Positions 1 through 5,211 are shown, counted from the stretch's first letter. The stretch: DNA of 5,272 nucleotides from Actinomycetes bacterium (GCA_021808425.1 JAKBBS010000234.1:1-5272); one strand, 5' to 3'. Notes: generated by a model from the sequence alone, not told the origin. Numbers and translations are program-made.

Positions 1-52
1 TCGGCTGGCCTTCGACGCCGACGAGGGTTGCTGAGGAAACAGTTGCGGTCAT
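1..52 (-). CDS. comM: ComM/YifB-like Mg-chelatase-family AAA+ ATPase, N-terminus only (runs off left edge)
   Basis: Seventeen codons are visible, from an ATG at 52-50, reading MTATVSSATLVGVEGQP. This fits the opening of ComM/YifB proteins, where a short Ser/Ala-rich stretch leads into a conserved 'LVGVEG-P' strand of the ribosomal-S5-like lid domain. A GGAG Shine-Dalgarno (59-62) lies 6 nt before the ATG and fixes the start. Family members are about 500 residues, with a Mg-chelatase-type AAA+ core. Gamma-proteobacterial ComM is a branch-migration helicase used in natural transformation. The position downstream of yraN matches the common yraN-comM-dprA order. All catalytic motifs lie outside the window, so the call rests on 17 residues plus context. 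Confidence 0.65.
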   Translation of the reverse strand, partial: MTATVSSATLVGVEGQP

Positions 53-58
53 CTGGGT

Positions 59-62
59 CTCC
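59..62 (-). promoter_or_regulatory. Ribosome binding site of the comM-like gene
   Basis: The minus strand reads GGAG, then a 6-nt spacer (ACCCAG), then ATG. The spacing is good and supports the comM-like start. This gene is separated from the preceding PLP-enzyme gene by 69 nt and has its own translation signal instead of stop/start coupling. Confidence 0.6.
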
Positions 63-72
63 GTCTCGGGTT

Positions 73-88
73 GCACCGTCGAAGGTGC
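73..88 (-). terminator. Possible stem-loop between PLP-enzyme gene and comM-like gene
   Basis: A 5-bp perfect stem (GCACC/GGTGC) with a 6-nt loop sits in the 69-nt gap. A second perfect palindrome, CGGGCGCCCG, lies at 96-105, closer to the PLP-enzyme stop. Neither is followed by a U-run on the minus strand, so this could be a weak terminator, an attenuating structure, or chance in GC-rich DNA. Confidence 0.25.
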
Positions 89-121
89 CGGAGAGCGGGC
101 GCCCGATCGCTTGATTCGAGA

Positions 122-1375
122 CTACGATCCCGGTGTGACAGTCGGGGCGGGGTCTGTGCCCGAGCACGCCCCCGCCTTCTCGGCTGCGAGCAGCCCATCC
201 GAAAGATCCGCCCAGAGATCGTCGACGTCCTCGATCCCCACCGACATGCGAAGCAGGCCGGGTGGGATCGCCTCCTCGCCCGCCCAGCGGGATCGACGTT
301 CTATGAGCGTCTCGACTCCACCCAAGCTGGTTGCGACAGTGAGCAGTCGAAGGGCGGCGCACAAGGCATCGGCTGAGACCGCCCCGCCGAGCACCTCGAA
401 ACTGACCATCGTCCCGAAGTCGCTCATCTGCTTGAGCGCAAGCTCGTGACCGGGATGTGATCGCAATCCCGGGTAGAACACCCTCGATACCTGCGGGTGA
501 GCAGCCAGCCTTTGCGCAAGAACTCCTGCGTTGGCAGCTGCCCTGGGCTGGCGAACCGACAACGTGCGAGCACCGCGAAGCGCCAGCCACGACTCGAGCG
601 ACCCCGGTATCGCCCCGTGCAGCGTCCGGCGACGCGAAACCTCCTCCGCTACGTCGCCTCGCCTTGTAACGACCGCCCCGATCAGCACGTCGGAGTGTCC
701 GGAGAGGATCTTCGTCGCACTGTGCACAACGACGTCGGCACCGAGATCGAGCGGTCGCTGCCCGAGCGGCGACGCGAATGTGCTGTCCACCACGACGTCC
801 ATTCCGAGCCCGTGAGCCCCCTGAGCGAGAGCTGAGATATCGGCGATGGCGAGCAGGGGGTTCGTCGGTGATTCCAACCACAGCAAGCCGCCCGCTCCGA
901 ACGCCCCGTCTGTTCCCGATGGCCGACCTGGCGCCTCCACCAGCTCGGCGCACGCCAAAAGGACGTCGGCGTTTTGTGCAAGGTCGACGGTTCGGTATCG
1001 AAGGCGGCCGCGTCCTGCCAGATCGGCCAAAAGCCGGCGAGTTCCGTTGTAGGCGTCGGCGACGACGACAACCCTTCCTGGTATCGGCAGGCTCTCCACG
1101 ACGGCAGACACCGCAGCCATCCCGGAGGAAAACGTTACACAAGTGCCGCCTTCGAGCCCGCCCACCAACGCTTCGAAGCCCTCCCACGTCGGGCTGCCAT
1201 CCCTGGCGTAGGAGCTGGAACCGCCTTGATGGAATGTGGAGCTGAGCACAAGGTGCGGGTTGACTGCCGATCCCGGCGAGGCGGGGGGGCGGCCGAGATG
1301 GACAGCCATGGTTGCGGGGGCGAGCGATCGCGACGTGATGCCAGGCGAACGTTCGATTTCGGAACTTCCGCTCAA
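122..1375 (-). CDS. PLP-dependent trans-sulfuration enzyme (cystathionine gamma-synthase/gamma-lyase family)
   Basis: A full-length 417-residue Cys/Met-metabolism PLP enzyme (fold type I). Visible landmarks: Y56-A-R58, which corresponds to the phosphate-contacting Tyr-x-Arg; SSGMAA at 83-88 (cofactor phosphate loop); Tyr109 in DAYNGT, stacking on the PLP ring; ESPTNP at 168-173; Asp197 in DSTF, bonding the pyridine nitrogen; the Schiff-base Lys222 in SATK; SLGGVE at 350-355; and Arg376 in LLRMSVG, which binds the substrate carboxylate. All catalytic positions look intact. Such enzymes make or break cystathionine, or cleave related sulfur amino acids in the cytosol; sequence alone does not separate synthase from lyase. 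The proposed start is TTG (1375-1373), overlapping the yraN stop as TTGA. The in-frame ATG at 1309 falls inside the conserved 'T-x-AVH-G' start region and looks too late. The tail after about residue 400 (Gly/Pro/Thr-rich) is variable. Confidence 0.88.
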   Translation of the reverse strand: MSGSSEIERSPGITSRSLAPATMAVHLGRPPASPGSAVNPHLVLSSTFHQGGSSSYARDGSPTWEGFEALVGGLEGGTCVTFSSGMAAVSAVVESLPIPGRVVVVADAYNGTRRLLADLAGRGRLRYRTVDLAQNADVLLACAELVEAPGRPSGTDGAFGAGGLLWLESPTNPLLAIADISALAQGAHGLGMDVVVDSTFASPLGQRPLDLGADVVVHSATKILSGHSDVLIGAVVTRRGDVAEEVSRRRTLHGAIPGSLESWLALRGARTLSVRQPRAAANAGVLAQRLAAHPQVSRVFYPGLRSHPGHELALKQMSDFGTMVSFEVLGGAVSADALCAALRLLTVATSLGGVETLIERRSRWAGEEAIPPGLLRMSVGIEDVDDLWADLSDGLLAAEKAGACSGTDPAPTVTPGS

Positions 1376-1746
1376 AATGCGGATTCCATCACGTCCAGGG
1401 ATCCGCCGGTGACTGACACCACGTCAAAGCGAATCTCGAAAGGTCCCCTGCGCGAATTGTGCTGGACATTAGAGCGCAGCCATGCGGCCGCGAGTCGACG
1501 GAGCCGACTCTGCTTCGTCGGACCGACAGCCTCGAACGGTTCTCCGAAGCGCGACGAACTTCTTGCCTTCACCTCGCTGAACACTAGGAGGGGGCCTTTG
1601 CAAGCGACGATGTCGATCTCGCCCTGGGAACATCGCCAGTTGCGCGCCATGATCTCAAAACCGTGCTCCAGATACCACTGCGCGGCGCGGTCCTCTCCGA
1701 GGCGTCCCAAGCCGCGCCGACGTTCCGTCGCTCCGGGACCGGCCAT
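1372..1746 (-). CDS. yraN: UPF0102 family protein YraN (nuclease-like fold)
   Basis: This 124-residue protein has the normal UPF0102 length and hallmark motifs: 'LGRLGEDRAAQWYLEHGF' at 13-30, 'ARNWRCSQGEIDIVA' at 34-48, 'VFSEVKARSS' at 55-64, then 'RFDVVSV' near the C-terminus. Glu43, Asp45, Glu58 and Lys60 form the arrangement expected of a PD-(D/E)xK nuclease-like core. The cellular role is not settled; linkage with comM and dprA has suggested DNA processing. Its ATG follows the DUF2469 stop by 3 nt, and an AGGAG lies 12 nt upstream inside the end of DUF2469. Its TGA overlaps the TTG start of the PLP-enzyme gene. The family assignment is firm; the function is not. Confidence 0.9.
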   Translation of the reverse strand: MAGPGATERRRGLGRLGEDRAAQWYLEHGFEIMARNWRCSQGEIDIVACKGPLLVFSEVKARSSSRFGEPFEAVGPTKQSRLRRLAAAWLRSNVQHNSRRGPFEIRFDVVSVTGGSLDVMESAF

Positions 1747-1749
1747 CGC

Positions 1750-2046
1750 TCAGAAAGACTCCTTGTCCGGGAGCTCCTCAACGTTGACGTCCTTGAAAGT
1801 GACCACCCGGACAGATGAGACGAACCGCGCCGGTCGGTACATATCCCAGACCCATGCGTCGCGAAGCGCTATCTCGAAGTATGTCCGGTCGCCCGCTCCT
1901 TTCGGTTCCACCTGAACCTCGTTGGCGAGGTAGAAGCGTCGTTCCGTCTCCACCACGTACCGGAACATCGCCAGAACCGCCCGGTACTCCTGATAAAGGG
2001 CTAGTTCGATCTCCGTCTCGTAGCGCTCGAGGTCCTCGGCGCTCAT
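1750..2046 (-). CDS. DUF2469 family protein (actinobacterial, Rv2901c-like)
   Basis: A 98-residue protein whose opening MSAEDLERYETEIELALYQE and later 'ALRDAWVWDMYRPARFV' (60-75) and 'VTFKDVNVEEL' (82-92) are characteristic of DUF2469. The family is almost confined to Actinobacteria and sits near rnhB and yraN. It is small, soluble and rich in charged and aromatic residues, with no signal peptide or membrane segment. Its biochemical function is unknown to me and I infer none. The ATG overlaps the stop of an upstream 59-codon frame as ATGA. There is no strong Shine-Dalgarno, so translation may have depended on coupling to a gene whose 5' part is now missing. The length matches the family, so this gene itself looks intact. 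Confidence 0.93.
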   Translation of the reverse strand: MSAEDLERYETEIELALYQEYRAVLAMFRYVVETERRFYLANEVQVEPKGAGDRTYFEIALRDAWVWDMYRPARFVSSVRVVTFKDVNVEELPDKESF

Positions 2047-2222
2047 CGGGGCACTGCTTCACTCACGGGGCACATGCTAGGCCGACTGCAGCCATGTCGG
2101 GGCACGATCGAGTCGGCCGGTGACCAAACGACGAGACTGCGCCCCTCGGCGGCGATGCGAACAGCGCTCGGTTCGAAGGAAATCTCGTCGTCGTAGGTCC
2201 CGATCACGGTACCGCCATCCAC
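2043..2222 (-). pseudogene. 3' remnant of a truncated gene ahead of DUF2469 (59 codons)
   Basis: A GC-rich frame reads from GTG (2222) to TGA (2045-2043), overlapping the DUF2469 ATG as ATGA. That overlap is typical of the last codons of a genuine upstream operon gene. In-frame, a TAG lies one codon before the GTG, exactly where composition switches to AT-rich DNA, so the 5' part of the gene seems to have been lost. The segment VIGTYDDEISFEPSAV followed by RIAAEGRSLVVW alternates like beta strands. It loosely recalls the closing beta-domain of GH13 glycosidases, but this is a guess. It does not resemble the C-termini of RNase HII or signal peptidase I. It could instead be a genuine small protein or a chance frame. 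Confidence 0.4.
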
Positions 2223-2312
2223 AAGCTATTTTAATAATTTCCATTCGTTTTAATTGTATCTAAAATCGACTTGGAAGGTTGGGGCGATACTTTTGAACAC
2301 CTTGACCATTTG

Positions 2313-2331
2313 CCGAGGTTTCCTTCCTCGG
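2313..2331. other. Perfect 6-bp hairpin in the intergenic region
   Basis: CCGAGG (2313-2318) and CCTCGG (2326-2331) form a perfect stem with a 7-nt loop. No U-run follows on either strand, so it is not a canonical intrinsic terminator. On the minus strand it lies about 430 nt downstream of rplS, too far to be its obvious terminator but able to act on read-through toward DUF2469. Role unknown. Confidence 0.35.
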
Positions 2332-2494
2332 ATTGCAAGCAAGGCAGCACACCGCTTTCACCATCACCCCGGTCCTGACACCGAAACGACTAGCAACCTC
2401 CGGTCGCCTCAGATCGCCAGGACTGAAACACCGACGGTAGCTCGGTTCCTCCAGGGCTCTGGGTGACGCCACTAGCGCCGAAGACCGTCAAAAT

Positions 2495-2660
2495 TGGTCA
2501 GGATCTTGAACCTGGAAAACTTTCTTACCAAAAGTGCGTTTTCTGAGCGAGGGCTTGTACAGGATCTTTTGGGAAGGAAGCCTGTGTAGCAAAAAGTGCG
2601 AAAATCGCTTCGAATGGTCAGGTTGTGTCCGGCACCCGAAGATCTTGTCCAAATATGACG
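2495..2660. repeat. Three-unit degenerate tandem repeat, period about 60 bp
   Basis: Unit starts are near 2495, 2556 and 2615. Each opens with a version of 'TGGTCAGGATCTT' (GGTCAGGATCTT; GTACAGGATCTT; GGTCAGGTTGTG). About 30 nt later each has a version of 'CCAAAAGTGCG' (CCAAAAGTGCG at 2528-2538; GCAAAAAGTGCG at 2589-2600; TCCAAATATGACG at 2648-2660). The first two units are clearly related; the third is weaker. The spacing is too regular and the copies too divergent for a CRISPR array. Multiple terminal repeats of an insertion sequence (the IS21 family has such ends) or a protein-binding array are possible. The repeat lies upstream, on the minus strand, of the small frame with a helix-turn-helix look. 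Confidence 0.5.
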
Positions 2661-2734
2661 GCTACTGAGGCAGAATAGGCAGCGCAGCCAGGCGGATTCA
2701 GACTAGATCGCAACCTGATTCACCTGAACGCCAA

Positions 2735-2748
2735 CTGAGGCGACTCAG
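2735..2748 (-). terminator. Weak candidate terminator after rplS
   Basis: CTGAG (2735-2739) and CTCAG (2744-2748) form a 5-bp stem with a 4-nt loop, starting about 10 nt after the rplS stop on the minus strand. There is no U-tract. The position suits the end of the ribosomal operon, but the structure is weak. Confidence 0.3.
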
Positions 2749-2758
2749 CGAGCCGTGA

Positions 2759-3142
2759 CTACTTTGCCGCCGAGCGGCTAGACCCCTTCGGATCGGAAGG
2801 TGTGCGCTTTTCCTTGATCTTCGCCGCCTTGCCGGTCCGGTCCCTCAGGTAGTACAGCTTCGCCCGACGCACGTCACCGTTCGTGACGACCTCGATCTTC
2901 GCGATCACCGGCGAGTGCACTGGGAAGGTCCTCTCGACGCCGACACCGAAGCTGAGCTTGCGCACCGTGAACGTCTCTCTGATCCCCGACCCCTGCCGGC
3001 GAATCACCGCTCCCTGGAATACCTGAACGCGCTCCCTGGTCCCCTCTACGACCCGTACGTGCACCTTGAGGGTGTCCCCAGGGGCGAATTCCGGCACGTC
3101 CTCTCGGACGGCGTCACGGTCGATCAGGTCGGTGGGGTTCAT
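2759..3142 (-). CDS. rplS: 50S ribosomal protein bL19
   Basis: A 127-residue L19 of normal length plus a short Lys/Ser-rich tail. Diagnostic segments are '[20 protein letters not shown]' at 17-36, '[20 protein letters not shown]' at 38-57, '[20 protein letters not shown]' at 59-78 and '[20 protein letters not shown]' at 94-113. L19 lies at the interface of the 30S and 50S subunits and helps form inter-subunit bridges. The ATG at 3142 is preceded by AGGAG 11 nt upstream. It is last in the ffh-rpsP-khpA-rimM-trmD-rplS cluster, 71 nt after trmD. That gap holds possible leader structures that may set L19 output apart from the low-demand TrmD and RimM. Confidence 0.98.
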   Translation of the reverse strand: MNPTDLIDRDAVREDVPEFAPGDTLKVHVRVVEGTRERVQVFQGAVIRRQGSGIRETFTVRKLSFGVGVERTFPVHSPVIAKIEVVTNGDVRRAKLYYLRDRTGKAAKIKEKRTPSDPKGSSRSAAK

Positions 3143-3213
3143 TGGGAGTAGCGCTCCTGCGGATTACAGCGTCGGACAGATTTCGAACTTCGGGCAGATC
3201 TCGGTAGAACCTC
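3143..3213 (-). promoter_or_regulatory. rplS leader: orphan consensus SD plus hairpin over the working SD
   Basis: Right at the trmD stop the minus strand carries AGGAGG (3215-3210), a perfect Shine-Dalgarno with no ATG, GTG or TTG at usable distance. It is followed by a near-repeat, ATCTGCCCGAAG then ATCTGTCCGACG. The working rplS site AGGAG (3158-3154) is followed by CGCTA and then CTCC, so GGAG can pair with CTCC in a 4-bp hairpin just before the ATG. This could tune L19 translation, perhaps with the upstream AGGAGG as a ribosome standby site. It is inferred from short motifs only. Confidence 0.35.
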
Positions 3214-3945
3214 CTAGGTTAGCGGTTCGGAGTCGAACTCGTCGAGCAGTCGCTGCTCTTGGTCGCTGAGACCGCCGCGGCTCTCGATGATATCGGGCCG
3301 TAAGGCGACGGTTCGCGCCAGGGCCTGAGCGTGACGCCAACGGCTCACGAGGCCATGGTGACCGCCGACAAGCACGGTTGGCACCTCCCAACCCCTGAAA
3401 CTCAGCGGCCTTGTGTACTGCGGGTACTCGAGGAGGCCCCGGCTGAAGCTCTCTTCGTCCGCCGATTCGGTGTTGCCCATCACACCGGGAACTAGGCGTG
3501 CCACCGCCTCGATAACCGCCAGCGCGGCGACCTCCCCGCCACTTAGGACGAAGTCACCGAGAGATATCTCGCCGTCGCAAAGATGGTCGCTTACCCTTTG
3601 ATCGACACCCTCGTAGCGGCCGCAGATGAGGCTGAACCCGTCGGAGCATGCGAGGCTCGAAGCCATGGACTGGTCGAAGCGCTTCCCGCTCGGAGCGAGC
3701 AGGAACAGTGGGCGCTTCGGCTGTTCGCGTTCGACGATGACGAACACCGGCTCGGCGCATAGCACCATGCCCGCTCCCCCGCCATACGGGCTGTCATCGA
3801 CCGAGTGGCGTGGGTCGCTCGCGGCCGAGCGCAGGTCGTGGACTCTCAGATCCAAGAGGCCGCTTCTGGTTGCGCGCCCCAACAGGCTTGCGTCACCCCA
3901 GGATCTGATGAGGTCCGGGAACAGCGTGATGACGTCAATCCTCAT
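3214..3945 (-). CDS. trmD: tRNA (guanine-N1-)-methyltransferase TrmD
   Basis: TrmD methylates N1 of G37 in tRNAs reading CNN and some other codons, using AdoMet, and thereby prevents +1 frameshifting. Motifs of this SPOUT enzyme: MRIDVITLFPD at the start, 'DDSPYGGGAGM' at 50-60, the trefoil-knot segment 'ICGRYEGVDQRV' at 107-118, 'SLGDFVLSGGE' at 128-138, Arg150, 'GLLEYPQYTRP' at 170-180 and a C-terminal helical tRNA-binding domain. I chose the ATG at 3945 because TrmD proteins begin with this M-[RKW]-I motif, giving 243 residues; a GTG 12 nt upstream (3957) would add four. Glu165 replaces the Asp that is the general base in E. coli (Asp169). No strong Shine-Dalgarno is visible, in line with the low expression TrmD usually has in this operon. 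Confidence 0.97.
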   Translation of the reverse strand: MRIDVITLFPDLIRSWGDASLLGRATRSGLLDLRVHDLRSAASDPRHSVDDSPYGGGAGMVLCAEPVFVIVEREQPKRPLFLLAPSGKRFDQSMASSLACSDGFSLICGRYEGVDQRVSDHLCDGEISLGDFVLSGGEVAALAVIEAVARLVPGVMGNTESADEESFSRGLLEYPQYTRPLSFRGWEVPTVLVGGHHGLVSRWRHAQALARTVALRPDIIESRGGLSDQEQRLLDEFDSEPLT

Positions 3946-4063
3946 TTGGCTGAGCACACTTTCATCGGCATGGCCGGTCGTTCACCTGCACCGGTCGCCA
4001 CAAGAGCACCGTCTGCTGGTCATTCACTTGCATCCCGGTCGACCCGATCCCCAGTGACAGCCC
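3946..4063 (-). other. Unusually long rimM-trmD gap with CGACCGG repeats and a 23-codon frame
   Basis: rimM and trmD often touch or overlap; here 118 nt separate them. On the minus strand the gap carries three exact copies of CGACCGG (plus-strand CCGGTCG at 3974-3980, 3991-3997 and 4035-4041). It also has a short frame from ATG 4033 to TGA 3962 with two Val-Asn-Asp segments, ending 16 nt before the trmD ATG. It could be a leader peptide or an untranslated spacer. There is little to show that it is expressed. Confidence 0.3.
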
Positions 4064-4585
4064 TCAGAGGTCGAGGAGGCCCGGCGGGCCGTCGACCTTG
4101 AAGGTCCCGTCGACGTCTTTGACCACGAAAGTCAAAGGTACGAGTCTCCCGTCGTCAAGAACAATGAGGTCACTTGCGGGGTTGGCCTGAACCGCAGCGA
4201 TCTCGCCGACCGATTCCCCGTCCGGGCCGCAGAGTATTGCGCCCACCATCTCGTGCACCCACAGCGCCCCCTCGACCTCGATCGACTCTGCGATGAGCAC
4301 CTCTCCCCTGAGATCCTCTGCCGCCTCGACGCTGTCGACGCCGGCAAAGCCGACCAACCACCGCGATCCGTCGGCACGTCCGGGCAGCTCCGCCGACGTG
4401 ACCACGTTCAAGCACCGAGCGGAGCAGCGAAGTTCGGCGCCCGGTGCGAGACGCTCGCCTCGGTTGCTCCAAAGTTCGACTACGACGCCACCCTTGAGCC
4501 CGTGGGGTTTGAGGATACGCCCGACCTCTAGGAGCGCCGGCGGCGCCGGCGGCCCCGGTCGCCCGGCCGCGCCAGTCAATCGCAT
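4064..4585 (-). CDS. rimM: 16S rRNA maturation factor RimM
   Basis: RimM binds S19 in the immature 30S head and helps process 16S rRNA. The protein has 173 residues. Its N-terminal RimM barrel opens with 'LLEVGRILKPHGLKG' at 18-32 and runs to about residue 100. The C-terminal PRC beta-barrel contains 'LWVHEMVGAILC' at 108-119, 'GEIAAVQANPASDLIVL' at 127-143 and the closing 'VDGPPGLLDL', typical of the family. The proposed ATG gives a Gly/Pro-rich leader of about 16 residues before the fold. There is no clear Shine-Dalgarno, and an in-frame TTG at codon 3 is an alternative. The gene begins 24 nt after khpA. A 9-bp direct repeat, TTGACTGGC (plus-strand GCCAGTCAA at 4571-4579 and 4589-4597), flanks the start codon. 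Confidence 0.96.
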   Translation of the reverse strand: MRLTGAAGRPGPPAPPALLEVGRILKPHGLKGGVVVELWSNRGERLAPGAELRCSARCLNVVTSAELPGRADGSRWLVGFAGVDSVEAAEDLRGEVLIAESIEVEGALWVHEMVGAILCGPDGESVGEIAAVQANPASDLIVLDDGRLVPLTFVVKDVDGTFKVDGPPGLLDL

Positions 4586-4609
4586 ATGCCAGTCAAGCGG
4601 ACACGACGC

Positions 4610-4951
4610 TCAATCGGCGATGTCCACCTGGACATCCTGGCCGTCTCGAACGGCCGCCGCCCTCACCACAGTCCTGATCGCCTGGGCGACCCGGCCCCGT
4701 CGGCCGATCACCCTTCCGACATCCCCAGGCGCGACGCTCAGGGTCAGCTTCGTCGAGTTTCGCGCCTCGGATGCAACGACCTTCACCTGATCGGGAGTCT
4801 CCACGAGGCTCGACGCTAGGTAGGCGAGGACAGCACCGGCCCGTCCGGCCGGCACGTGGTCGTCGTCGTCCCAGCCGTCGGACTCCGGCAAGTCGTCCCC
4901 ATCATGCGTGAGATCCCCGTCCGGCGAGCCTTCGGCGTCGGAAAAACTCAC
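4610..4951 (-). CDS. khpA: KhpA-type single KH-domain RNA-binding protein
   Basis: The last 80 or so residues match KhpA (YlqC/Rv2908c): helix '[19 protein letters not shown]' near 40-58, then '[20 protein letters not shown]' at 74-93 with the GxxG loop GRRG at 83-86, and a final 'DVQVDIAD'. KhpA binds RNA, commonly with the partner KhpB/Jag, and sits in this operon in many Gram-positives. I place the start at GTG 4951, which overlaps the rpsP stop as GTGA, giving 113 residues. That adds an N-terminal region with 13 acidic residues in the first 32 and no Lys or Arg. A GTG at 4855 would instead give 81 residues, the usual family length. A frame extending to 5029 also exists, but it would overlap rpsP by 82 nt and is less likely. 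No Shine-Dalgarno helps decide between the starts. Confidence 0.9.
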   Translation of the reverse strand: MSFSDAEGSPDGDLTHDGDDLPESDGWDDDDHVPAGRAGAVLAYLASSLVETPDQVKVVASEARNSTKLTLSVAPGDVGRVIGRRGRVAQAIRTVVRAAAVRDGQDVQVDIAD

Positions 4952-5202
4952 GAGGACTGCGCTGAGGAATCGCCGCTCGCCAGGAGACGGGCGACCGTCT
5001 CGGTAGGCTGCGCCCCGTTTCCGATCCACTTGGCAACCTTGTCACGATCCACACTGAAGCGGCTCGGCTCGGCGCGAGGCTCGTAGGTGCCGAGTATCTC
5101 GATGAACCGACCGTCTCGCGGCGACCGGCTGTCAGCTGCGACGAGCCGGTAGTAGGGCTGCTTCTTTTTTCCCATCCGCATCAGGCGGAGCTTGACTGCC
5201 AT
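4948..5202 (-). CDS. rpsP: 30S ribosomal protein bS16
   Basis: An 84-residue S16 of standard length. The start [20 protein letters not shown] is textbook, followed by '[20 protein letters not shown]' at 21-40, '[19 protein letters not shown]' at 56-74 and a short Ser-rich tail. S16 binds 16S rRNA in the 30S body and is needed for its assembly. The ATG is preceded by AGGA five bases upstream (AGGAAAG at 5211-5205), the best Shine-Dalgarno in the window and fitting for a highly made ribosomal protein. It begins 23 nt after ffh, and its TGA overlaps the khpA GTG. Confidence 0.98.
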   Translation of the reverse strand: MAVKLRLMRMGKKKQPYYRLVAADSRSPRDGRFIEILGTYEPRAEPSRFSVDRDKVAKWIGNGAQPTETVARLLASGDSSAQSS

Positions 5203-5204
5203 GT

Positions 5205-5211
5205 CTTTCCT
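5205..5211 (-). promoter_or_regulatory. Ribosome binding site of rpsP
   Basis: AGGAAAG on the minus strand places AGGA five nucleotides from the rpsP ATG. It lies in the 23-nt gap after the ffh stop and fixes the rpsP start. Confidence 0.7.

Larger units (their letters stand above)
2223..2758. other. Lower-GC intergenic region without a convincing gene, between rplS and DUF2469
   Basis: About 540 bp lie between the rplS stop and the truncated frame before DUF2469. Hand counting gives about 50% GC over 2221-2700 and about 27% over 2221-2280, clearly below the neighbouring genes. No open frame exceeds about 70 codons on either strand. The region contains a three-unit degenerate repeat (2495-2660), a hairpin (2313-2331), an AT-rich block (2221-2270) and a 70-codon minus-strand frame (2260-2472). 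That frame's 'SPGDLRRPEVASRFGVRTG' segment is faintly like a transposase helix-turn-helix. I see no tRNA or known structured RNA. In many actinobacteria this position carries lepB and rnhB, so I interpret it as insertion/deletion debris. Confidence 0.6.

Noticed and set aside
974..1915. 313-residue plus-strand open frame
   Set aside because: It is antisense to the PLP enzyme, yraN and DUF2469, crosses three well-supported genes, and its translation is Arg/Ser/Pro-rich with no recognisable motif. It is a typical shadow in GC-rich DNA.
2253..2281. Promoter for DUF2469 (TACAAT on the minus strand)
   Set aside because: A -10-like TACAAT lies in AT-rich DNA where such hexamers are expected. The hexamer 17 bp upstream (CAACCT) does not resemble a -35 element.
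2254..2466. 70-residue plus-strand frame
   Set aside because: No recognisable motif, no clear Shine-Dalgarno, and it lies opposite the direction of all other genes.
2495..2660. CRISPR array
   Set aside because: The repeats are degenerate, only two or three units exist, and the conserved blocks are short and split. There are no near-identical direct repeats or uniform spacers, and no cas genes in view.
3626..4057. 143-residue plus-strand open frame
   Set aside because: Mostly antisense to trmD, with no motif and poor composition; treated as a shadow.
4293..4790. 165-residue plus-strand open frame
   Set aside because: Antisense to rimM and khpA, low complexity (Ser/Thr/Arg/Pro), no family resemblance.
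4952..5029. Longer khpA start at 5029
   Set aside because: It would overlap rpsP by 82 nt out of frame, and the extra residues are simply the rpsP tail read in another frame. The GTGA-coupled start is more likely.
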